Source: an uncultured Gammaproteobacteria bacterium
Lineage (GTDB): Bacteria; Pseudomonadota; Gammaproteobacteria; Arenicellales; UBA868
Assembly (NCBI GenBank): GCA_913051905.1
Contig: CAJXBY010000142.1
Coordinates: 1-6,667, forward strand
Reading direction: 5' to 3'
Length of the DNA stretch: 6,667 bases
Below the pieces are notes generated by a model, which saw only the letters and a program-made list of their open reading frames with translations, did not search any database and had not been told where the DNA came from. The position numbers and the translations under genes are program-made. Numbering within the stretch: the first letter of the stretch is position 1; every line of letters starts with the position of its first letter. Shown one piece after another: positions 1 to 5,535 of this stretch.

Positions 1-2020
1 GCATTACGACGCCTAGGGTCTGGATCTGAGACTGAAAGAGACTTTGCAGCATATTGTTGTAAAGGACCAGGAGTCCAGTGATTACGAATCCTTCGTCCGG
101 CAGTCCTATTTTTGTGGACAGGTCGCTGCGTAACTGCGCCAGCAGATCGGCCCGCCGCAGGTCTTCGAGGGAGTCCCTAATGCGTATACTTATCCTGGCT
201 TCGTTATGCCCGATAGAAATATAGGGCTCGATCAAGTCAGCTTTCAGTTCGGCCGGCATTCTTTTGTAGACCACCGCAAGTTCGAACGCATCGAACGGTC
301 CCTTGTTGATTTCTTCCCCGACTCTGATCAGTGAAGCCATTGACAGTACTTTACCGACACCGTCAACGGTCTCCAGATAATCGTGAACTTTCTTCACGGT
401 ATCGATCTTGTCGGGTGTAAACCAGTAATCGGCTTCGTTGTCAGTTTCCGTTGTGTCGAACAGTAGCCGCAGGTCATCATCGTCCTCCACACCAGCCGTC
501 GAAACCGGTTCTTCAGGAAAGCGGATCAGGATATCCAGCGGTGTGGTACCGCCGAGTTTTTCATCGATCAGCCGCAATCCCTGGTGAATCTCCGTGTCGT
601 CGCTGAAGTAGTTGACAAAGCTGTTTTCCACTTCCAGGCGGGAAATGCCAATCGCACTGACCAGCGCTAGCCCGACGGCGGCCCATATCAGTTGGCGGCC
701 ATGTTTTTCAGTGACACCGGCGAGTAATGTCGTCAACTGGAATGGCCTTCTCTGCGAGACCCTTTCAGTGGTACGACCGAGGAGAACCAGGACACCCGGA
801 AACAGAAGAAACGATGTCACAAAGGCCACGCCCAGTCCCATAGACATCATCCAGCCGAAATCAATCACCGGCTTGATGTCGCTGAAGACCAGCGAGCCGA
901 AGGCGATGATTGTCGTCAGCACCGTATACAGACAGGGCCAGAACATTTTTCCGACCGTCTGCGAAACCAGTTCCCGCTGGTCGTGGTCGGGGTGGTCCAC
1001 ACTGAGCTGCCGATAGCGCACGACGAGGTGAATGTTCATCGACATCGTGATGATCAGCATCAGCGCGACAAAATTTGAGGAAATGACCGTTACCGGCCAC
1101 CCTACAAGCCCCAGTAGGCCTACCATCACCAACCCGGCGTAGGCACAGCTCATCAGAGGCAGCAGCACCCAGCGTGGACGTCGAAAAATGCAACCCAACA
1201 TCAGGACGAGAAACAAGAATACACCCAATCCAAAAACAACCAGGTCGTCCCGGATGTAGGTCATCATGTCATCCGCAATCATGGGTACACCGCCGAGAAA
1301 CAGTTGGCCTTCACCCCCGTATTTGCTAATGATCGACCGTATCTCAGCTATAAGCCGATTATTGCGTCCATCGAGTTCCTGCTTTGCTACCGCATGACGA
1401 ACACTGACAAGCTCCAAATCCTGCAGCTCCGAATCGGTCAACCCAGCCTGCTGTTTTCTGTACCGGAGTTCATACTTCGTTCTGCTCAGCTCCTCAAAAA
1501 CTTCGTCGTTCGCCAGATTGATCCGTAGTGCGGTCGTCGTGCCATCAGCGCTAACGACCAGATCGTTAAAAACCGGACTCGACCGCAATTCTTTTCGGGC
1601 GCTGGCTCTGTCTACGCCCTCACTTTGCAGGGTCCGGAAACCAGTCACGAGTTCCGCTAGAGAAAGGTCGCTCTGCTTCAGTAACGGTAGATCAAGTACG
1701 GATGACACCGAATCGACACCTTTCAGCAACTCGATGTCTTTTTTCAGCCGCTGGATCACCTGCAAGGCATGACTACCGAAAAGCTCCCCGTGCGGGGTAA
1801 AGGCGAGGTACAAAGCGCTGTTTTCATGGTAGCGCTCAGACAGTTCTCGGAATATGCGCAGGTCCTGATCATCCTCCAACAGAAGGGAGTCGGCCGACGC
1901 ATCCAATCTGAACTCAGTAGTGTAAAAAGACGAACCAAGAAGAAGCACCGCCAAAATGGCAAGCACCGCGATCGGATGGTCGAGCACCACTCGGTTGTAA
2001 AGCGATCCGGCAGAATTCAT
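1..2020 (-). CDS. RND superfamily (MMPL-type, COG1033-like) exporter, 3' end cut by window edge
   Basis: Reading the minus strand from the ATG at 2020 gives an uninterrupted frame of 673 codons to position 2, with no stop, so the C-terminus lies outside the window. The architecture is that of RND superfamily exporters: one N-terminal transmembrane helix (residues about 17-33), a large periplasmic domain (about 34-257) with a charged, probably helical stretch (about 178-230), then a block of hydrophobic helices at about 258-279, 284-306, 309-332, 363-380 and 386-414. Another helix (about 444-460) starts the second half, followed by a second periplasmic domain (461 to about 655) with an acidic insert (511-532). 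Typical segments are GGVPMIADDM (243-252) and the polar, Met-rich helix with MSMNIHLVVRYRQ (326-338). The window ends where the second helix block should begin. Family members use proton-motive force to move lipids or hydrophobic compounds; the substrate cannot be read here. No strong ribosome binding site precedes the ATG. It probably forms an operon with the DUF72 gene 48 bases upstream. Confidence 0.88.
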   Translation of the reverse strand, partial: MNSAGSLYNRVVLDHPIAVLAILAVLLLGSSFYTTEFRLDASADSLLLEDDQDLRIFRELSERYHENSALYLAFTPHGELFGSHALQVIQRLKKDIELLKGVDSVSSVLDLPLLKQSDLSLAELVTGFRTLQSEGVDRASARKELRSSPVFNDLVVSADGTTTALRINLANDEVFEELSRTKYELRYRKQQAGLTDSELQDLELVSVRHAVAKQELDGRNNRLIAEIRSIISKYGGEGQLFLGGVPMIADDMMTYIRDDLVVFGLGVFLFLVLMLGCIFRRPRWVLLPLMSCAYAGLVMVGLLGLVGWPVTVISSNFVALMLIITMSMNIHLVVRYRQLSVDHPDHDQRELVSQTVGKMFWPCLYTVLTTIIAFGSLVFSDIKPVIDFGWMMSMGLGVAFVTSFLLFPGVLVLLGRTTERVSQRRPFQLTTLLAGVTEKHGRQLIWAAVGLALVSAIGISRLEVENSFVNYFSDDTEIHQGLRLIDEKLGGTTPLDILIRFPEEPVSTAGVEDDDDLRLLFDTTETDNEADYWFTPDKIDTVKKVHDYLETVDGVGKVLSMASLIRVGEEINKGPFDAFELAVVYKRMPAELKADLIEPYISIGHNEARISIRIRDSLEDLRRADLLAQLRSDLSTKIGLPDEGFVITGLLVLYNNMLQSLFQSQIQTLGVVM

Positions 2021-2068
2021 GTCAGTCAGCCGGGATGGAGACCGGGCCAGACTTGGCGATGTGGTGCA

Positions 2069-2728
2069 TCATACGCCAAGCATCTCTGCTACCAGCCTTG
2101 CCTGCTGTGCGTGTTCGAATCCGCGTCTACGATCGGTCATGAAGAGTGCGGCACCTTCCAGATCTTGTGCAATAAACCACTCAATGAGCCTGCGAAGCTC
2201 TGTCGGATCACCCGTGTCCGACAAAACCACCAGATAGTGTCCAACCGTTTGGGCCGCCTGTCTGGAAGGATACCAGACCGCTCCACAGTCCTCTTGTCCA
2301 TCCGGTGGATCTGACGGCCCCACACAGACGGGAAGCGGCGAAACAGCATCACAGAATCGATCAAGCACCACCGTTGTCAGATGCGCATCTCTCGCCGACG
2401 TTCGCAGCAGCACGGCTACGACCCGCCCTCCCAGAAATCCGATACCTTCTAGCCAACGCTGCAGGCTGGCTGGATCGTCAGAGACCTGCTTGGCGAGCCC
2501 AACGGAGACCTCGACGACAAACCGGAAACCTACATCGGTATCTTCAAACCAGGCCGAGGCAAGGGCGGCATTGAGCTTAACGCCGGTAGATTCGGGCACG
2601 AGGACCGCCCGCAGAAGGTTGGCATAAAAGGTCAGCCGCCACTCGGGCGGTAGTTCGGGGTCATAAAATGCTCCAGACCAGTGAGTGTGGTCCCAACCGT
2701 GTGTTCCAATGAGAAGTTGACTGTTCAC
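2069..2728 (-). CDS. Short, divergent DUF72 (YecE-like) family protein
   Basis: The 219-residue product starts with GTG at 2728 and ends with TGA at 2069-2071. Its N-terminus, IGTHGWDHTHWSGAFYDPEL (residues 7-26), matches the DUF72 opening pattern IGTSGWxYxxWxGxFYP, followed by a PPEWRLTFYA segment equivalent to the usual P-x-x-RLxYYA. The C-terminus (about 176-219: LRRLIEWFIAQ, then ALFMTD, then HAQQARLVAEMLG) fits the last strand and helix of the family's TIM-barrel-like fold. The protein is shorter than most members (often about 240-290 residues, from memory). Conserved segments in the middle are altered: the usual VEINSTFY is replaced by AVLVPESTGV, and no clear EFRH motif is visible. The biochemical role of DUF72 is not firmly established, so I assign no function. 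No signal peptide is seen, so it is probably cytoplasmic. It is divergent from kdsD and likely co-transcribed with the exporter gene downstream. No ATG start is available near the conserved N-terminus, which supports GTG. Confidence 0.72.
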   Translation of the reverse strand: MNSQLLIGTHGWDHTHWSGAFYDPELPPEWRLTFYANLLRAVLVPESTGVKLNAALASAWFEDTDVGFRFVVEVSVGLAKQVSDDPASLQRWLEGIGFLGGRVVAVLLRTSARDAHLTTVVLDRFCDAVSPLPVCVGPSDPPDGQEDCGAVWYPSRQAAQTVGHYLVVLSDTGDPTELRRLIEWFIAQDLEGAALFMTDRRRGFEHAQQARLVAEMLGV

Positions 2729-2823
2729 CCTGACGCCCCGCGCTACACGCCGGTGTGTATTGATTCCAGTAGAATAACTGAGATTGCAATCAGCGGCCCC
2801 TGAGCGCTCTACATTTAGGCGTA
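2729..2823. promoter_or_regulatory. Divergent intergenic region with palindromes (kdsD / DUF72)
   Basis: These 95 bases separate two divergent starts, so promoters for both directions should lie here. A perfect 10-bp palindrome, GATTGCAATC, sits at 2782-2791 and a perfect 8-bp one, GAGCGCTC, at 2802-2809. A TACAC/GTGTA inverted pair flanks six bases around 2744-2759. TAGAAT at 2770-2775 resembles a -10 box on the + strand, but no matching -35 lies at normal spacing. The palindromes could be operator sites; nothing in the sequence identifies a regulator. Confidence 0.4.
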
Positions 2824-3795
2824 ATGAACAAAATCAAATTCGTGGCTGAAGGGCGAAACGTCCTGATGCTGGAGAGCAGTGCGCTTGAGCAGCTGGCAAC
2901 TCGCCTGGACAGCGCATTCGAGAACGCCTGTGAGCTCCTGCTGGCATGTTCGGGCCGCGTGGTGGTGGTTGGCATGGGAAAATCCGGTCACGTGGGCGGC
3001 AAGATTGCGGCTACACTCGCGAGCACCGGCACCCCATCGTTTTTTGTACACCCCGGTGAGGCCAGTCATGGCGACCTTGGCATGATCACCCCCGGTGATC
3101 TGGTCATCGCCATATCGAATTCGGGTGAAACCCCCGAGATCCTGACGATCCTGCCGATTATCAAACGAATGGCGAACCCGCTCATCGCGATGACCGGTCA
3201 TCCCGACTCCACGCTCGGGCGGGCGGCCGAAGTTTATCTCGATACCGGCGTGGAACGGGAGGCCTGTCCCCACAATCTGGCACCGACCACCAGTACCACC
3301 GCAACACTGGCCATGGGCGATGCACTCGCGGTTGCAGTACTCAAGTCCAAGGGTTTCAGCCCGGAGGACTTCGCCCGCTCACATCCGGGCGGTATTCTGG
3401 GCCGACGGCTGCTGGTCTATGTCGGTGACATCATGCATACGGACGATGACATGCCCTTGATTCACAGGAACGCTAGCCTGAGCGCAACCCTGGATGAGAT
3501 GTCTTCCAAAGGACTCGGCATGGCTGGGGTTCTTGACGATTGCGGGTGCCTGGTCGGTATATACACAGACGGAGACCTGAGGCGGTCACTGAACCAAGGC
3601 ATCGACATTCAGCGCTCGACAATCGCCGAGGTTATGGTGACCGAACCGAGAACAACCACGGTAGACACCCTCGCAGCCGAGGTGGTTGAGATGATGCAGC
3701 TTCACTCGATCAACGGGCTTTTTGCAGTTGACGACGAAAATCGGCCGCTCGGGGCACTCAATGCCCTAGATCTGATACGGGCCGGTATTTTCTAG
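2824..3795 (+). CDS. kdsD: Arabinose-5-phosphate isomerase KdsD
   Basis: This 323-residue cytoplasmic enzyme (E. coli KdsD is 328) converts ribulose 5-phosphate to arabinose 5-phosphate, the first committed precursor of Kdo for the LPS inner core. An N-terminal SIS domain (about 43-175) contains GMGKSGHVGGKIAATLASTG (50-69) and SFFVHPGEASHGDLG (72-86), with ISNSGE at 97-102. By alignment from memory, the E. coli catalytic residues Lys59, Glu111, Glu152 and His193 correspond to Lys53, Glu105, Glu146 (in EACP) and His187 (in SHPGG), all present. Two CBS domains follow (about 200-256 and 267-323), each with family features such as DIMHTDD and GIYTDGDLRR. Only a weak AGG precedes the ATG, four bases away. 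As the first gene it probably heads the kdsD-lpt transcript, and its TAG stop is one base before the lptC start. The phosphatase gene kdsC, which usually follows, is missing. Product certainty is high. Confidence 0.97.
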   Translation: MNKIKFVAEGRNVLMLESSALEQLATRLDSAFENACELLLACSGRVVVVGMGKSGHVGGKIAATLASTGTPSFFVHPGEASHGDLGMITPGDLVIAISNSGETPEILTILPIIKRMANPLIAMTGHPDSTLGRAAEVYLDTGVEREACPHNLAPTTSTTATLAMGDALAVAVLKSKGFSPEDFARSHPGGILGRRLLVYVGDIMHTDDDMPLIHRNASLSATLDEMSSKGLGMAGVLDDCGCLVGIYTDGDLRRSLNQGIDIQRSTIAEVMVTEPRTTTVDTLAAEVVEMMQLHSINGLFAVDDENRPLGALNALDLIRAGIF

Positions 3796-3796
3796 T

Positions 3797-4246
3797 GTGA
3801 AAGAGCGCAATCTGGAACGGTTCGTCCTGCTCGGCATCATGCTGGCGCTGATTGGACTCGGCACCTGGCTTCAGCAATCTTTTCTGGACACCGACAAACC
3901 CGTGACGTCGCCAACAGCCAGCCATGAACCGGATTACTCGATCCATAACTTCACCGCGACCGGGCGGGATTCCGAGGGTGTGGTTTACGTGCTTGAAGCC
4001 GATCGGCTGGTTCATTTTCCGGATGACAACACGGCTTTGATCGACAATCCTCATCTGATCCAGTTTCAAGACGGGAAGGATTTTCGCCACACCTATAGTG
4101 ATTCCGGCTGGGTCTCTTCCGACGGCACGGAAGTTCTGCTGACAGGTAATGTCAGAGTGGTGCAGGGACGGACTGCCGACGACCCCGGTAGCGTGACAAG
4201 AACGGAGCGGATGAAGGTCAAACTCAAACGGAGCCAGGGCGGGTAG
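3797..4246 (+). CDS. lptC: LptC, inner-membrane-anchored LPS transport adaptor, C-terminally short
   Basis: LptC takes LPS from the LptB2FG transporter and passes it to LptA in the periplasm. The product has a short cytoplasmic N-terminus, one membrane anchor (about residues 9-26) and a periplasmic beta-jellyroll domain. Family signatures are DYSIHNFTATGRDSEGVVYV (47-66), then LEADRLVHFPDD, NPHLIQF (84-90), WVSSDGTEVLLTGNVRVVQG (105-124) and TRTERMKVKL (134-143). It ends at residue 149, where E. coli LptC has 191, so the last strands are missing. That end of LptC contacts LptA in E. coli. The frame stays open after the TAG for 36 more codons, to a TGA overlapping the lptA ATG. This would give about 186 residues if the TAG were absent or read through. 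The GTG start is one base after the kdsD stop; the next ATG (codon 15) would cut into the membrane helix. Either this is a genuinely short LptC or the amber is a recent mutation or sequencing error. Confidence 0.92.
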   Translation: MKERNLERFVLLGIMLALIGLGTWLQQSFLDTDKPVTSPTASHEPDYSIHNFTATGRDSEGVVYVLEADRLVHFPDDNTALIDNPHLIQFQDGKDFRHTYSDSGWVSSDGTEVLLTGNVRVVQGRTADDPGSVTRTERMKVKLKRSQGG

Positions 4247-4353
4247 CTGACTCTCCACCAGTGCAGTGACCAGGCTGAATACAACACCAGTCGTTCCATT
4301 GTTCACTTGCGGGTTCGGCTGAGGCAGGAGGCCGGTTTGTTAGAATTCTGTCC
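4247..4353 (+). other. lptC-lptA intercistronic segment, possible remnant of the lptC 3' end
   Basis: These 107 bases lie between the short lptC and lptA. In the lptC frame they are open from codon 151 to the TGA at 4355-4357, and the predicted residues include a strand-like SIVHLRVRLRQEAGLLEF. The usual lptC-lptA arrangement is a direct or overlapping junction, so a gap of this size is unexpected. A different frame (from 4243) briefly reads VADSPPVQ, reminiscent of the TDxPV-type motif found near the end of many LptC proteins, so frameshift decay is another option. The similarity is too weak to decide. Confidence 0.4.
4326..4331 (+). promoter_or_regulatory. AGGAGG Shine-Dalgarno-like site with a mini-ORF coupled to lptA
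   Basis: AGGAGG is the best ribosome-binding sequence seen near any gene start in the window, but it lies 22 bases before the lptA ATG, too far for direct use. It is five bases before a TTG at 4337-4339 that opens a six-codon frame. That frame ends in a TGA (4355-4357) overlapping the lptA ATG as ATGA. Ribosomes loading here could terminate and restart on lptA. This is inference from spacing. Confidence 0.35.
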
Positions 4354-5481
4354 ATGACTCGCGCCTTTTTCTCCGCTGTGGCGGTTCTTTCCGTGCTCTG
4401 GATACCCGGCGTAGAGGCCCTTAAAAGTGACCGAGATCAGCCGGCATTGATAGAAGCCGACGAAGTGGAGATGGATTTCTCCAGCGGTCGTCGAATCTAC
4501 CGGGGCAACGTTTCGGTAAAACAGGGGACCATCCGGATCATCGCCAACGAAATCGAGCTCTTCTACGATGGAGAGCAGCTCGACAAGGCCATCGCAAAAG
4601 GCAATCCGGCTGTGTTCCGACAGCGCCCCGACAATAAGCCTCACGACGTGATCGGCCAGGGTCTGACCATAGAGCTCGATGAGATCAGGAATGTGGTCAC
4701 CTTTATTCAGGAGGCAAAAGTCCGCCAAGGCGGCGATGCCATTTCTGGCGAGACCATTGAGTACGACATGGGCGAAGACAAGATGAAGGTGCGTGGAGAT
4801 ACCGTCACCACCAGGGCACCCCAAAACAAGGCCGTCAGCACCGATTCAAGCACGCTCGGAACCGAGCAAGACAATTCCAGCCGGGCACGGATCGTCATCA
4901 AGCCCCGCAAGGATCAAGGAATTGAAAACTCCACCACAAAGGCTGCGGGCGATCTCGCAAAGGTAAAAGACGACACGGCAGGTCAGTCTTCCACCAGCCC
5001 GTTCCACCCGACAGACGAGACTCCTTTTCGGGCGGCTTACGTACGCAAAGGCGGTGCGAGAGTCCATGCAACGCGAAGTCAGACTTCAGCGGTGATCGGC
5101 AGGCTCTCGCCCGGTGATCCCGTCAAGGTGGTTGCGTCTGACGGCGGCTGGTTCAAGGTCAACACCCCCCTGGGGGTAGCCGTTTGGATTTACGGACAGT
5201 TCGTCACCAGCGTCTCGGGTCCGGGTAGGGTTTCAGGTGATAACGTCCGCTTGAGAAGTGTGCCCTCAACGGGTAAAGATTCGGTGGTGGTCGGAACCCT
5301 TAATCGCGGTACCGCGGTCAGGGTTCTGCAAGTCAAAGGAGACTGGAAAAAGATCAGACCCCCAATCAATCTCGGTTTCTGGGTTCCGGCTTCCAGGATC
5401 GATCCACTGGTAGACGCCAACCCAGACTGGCTAGCCGACTGGCAGGCCAATCTGACCCGATTCGGTGCTACCGGCGAGTAG
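4354..5481 (+). CDS. lptA: LptA periplasmic LPS bridge protein fused to two SH3-like (SH3b) domains
   Basis: LptA forms the periplasmic filament that carries LPS from LptC to LptD. A signal peptide (residues 1-22, cleavage probably after VEA) precedes the LptA/OstA beta-jellyroll (about 29-150): ALIEADEVEMDFSSGRRIYR (31-50), GNVSVKQGTIRIIANEIELF (51-70), GNPAVFRQ (83-90), GQGLTIELDE (101-110) and DAISGETIEYD (128-138). IVIKPRK (180-186) resembles the normal C-terminus of the family, so an ordinary LptA would end near residue 187. Here a polar Ser/Thr/Lys/Asp-rich linker (about 187-226) leads to two SH3b-like repeats (about 228-285 and 291-349). Each contains a V-rich strand, a G-D/T-x-V turn, a GGW or GDW motif and a W-I/V-x closing strand; the second has the classic NVRLRSVPS. 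A tail to 375 contains two Trp residues. E. coli LptA is about 185 residues, so this one is twice as long. SH3b domains often bind peptidoglycan, so wall anchoring is a reasonable inference. The stop is TAG, and lptB lies in the same frame 54 bases downstream. Confidence 0.95.
   Translation: MTRAFFSAVAVLSVLWIPGVEALKSDRDQPALIEADEVEMDFSSGRRIYRGNVSVKQGTIRIIANEIELFYDGEQLDKAIAKGNPAVFRQRPDNKPHDVIGQGLTIELDEIRNVVTFIQEAKVRQGGDAISGETIEYDMGEDKMKVRGDTVTTRAPQNKAVSTDSSTLGTEQDNSSRARIVIKPRKDQGIENSTTKAAGDLAKVKDDTAGQSSTSPFHPTDETPFRAAYVRKGGARVHATRSQTSAVIGRLSPGDPVKVVASDGGWFKVNTPLGVAVWIYGQFVTSVSGPGRVSGDNVRLRSVPSTGKDSVVVGTLNRGTAVRVLQVKGDWKKIRPPINLGFWVPASRIDPLVDANPDWLADWQANLTRFGATGE
5035..5403 (+). other. Tandem SH3b-like domain region of LptA
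   Basis: This stretch encodes residues 228-350 of LptA, two copies of a roughly 55-60 residue domain. Aligned by eye, VIGRLSPGDPVKVVASDGGW in copy 1 matches VVGTLNRGTAVRVLQVKGDW in copy 2, and AVWIYGQFV matches GFWVPASRI at the ends. The copies are clearly diverged at both protein and DNA level, so the duplication is old or came in as a ready-made pair. Copy 1 has lost the NVRxxP-type opening that copy 2 keeps. Confidence 0.85.
5294..5326. repeat. Inverted repeat / potential hairpin inside the second SH3 domain
   Basis: A perfect 12-bp palindrome, CGCGGTACCGCG (5305-5316), is enclosed by a second inverted pair, GAACCCT (5294-5300) and AGGGTTC (5320-5326). The two nested arms could form one imperfect hairpin in mRNA: a 7-bp outer stem, an internal loop of 4 and 3 bases, then a 4-bp CGCG stem with a GUAC loop. 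It lies wholly within coding sequence about 155 bases before the lptA stop and has no following T-run, so it does not look like a terminator. Confidence 0.5.
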
Positions 5482-5535
5482 AACGGCTGTGTCACTGGTG
5501 CCCACATCCTGCCGACCGCACCCGGATTAATTTCT

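Noticed and set aside
1769..2314. + strand open frame of 181 codons across the exporter and DUF72 genes
   Set aside because: It lies antisense to two genes with recognisable protein motifs, spans their boundary, and its translation shows no domain pattern.
2770..2775. TAGAAT as a confident sigma-70 -10 box for kdsD
   Set aside because: No -35-like hexamer at 16-18 bases upstream and no extended -10; mentioned only as a weak possibility.
3758..4306. Minus strand open frame of 182 codons opposite lptC
   Set aside because: It is antisense to the clear LptC frame and its composition looks like a mirror of that coding sequence, with no motif.
4303..4824. Minus strand open frame of 173 codons opposite lptA
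   Set aside because: Antisense to the conserved LptA jellyroll; no independent support.
5164..5177. ACCCCC/GGGGGT inverted repeat in the first SH3 domain
   Set aside because: A 6-bp arm with a two-base loop around a C-run is easily produced by Pro/Gly-type codons in GC-rich DNA. The C-run could be a sequencing-error spot, but the frame is intact on both sides.
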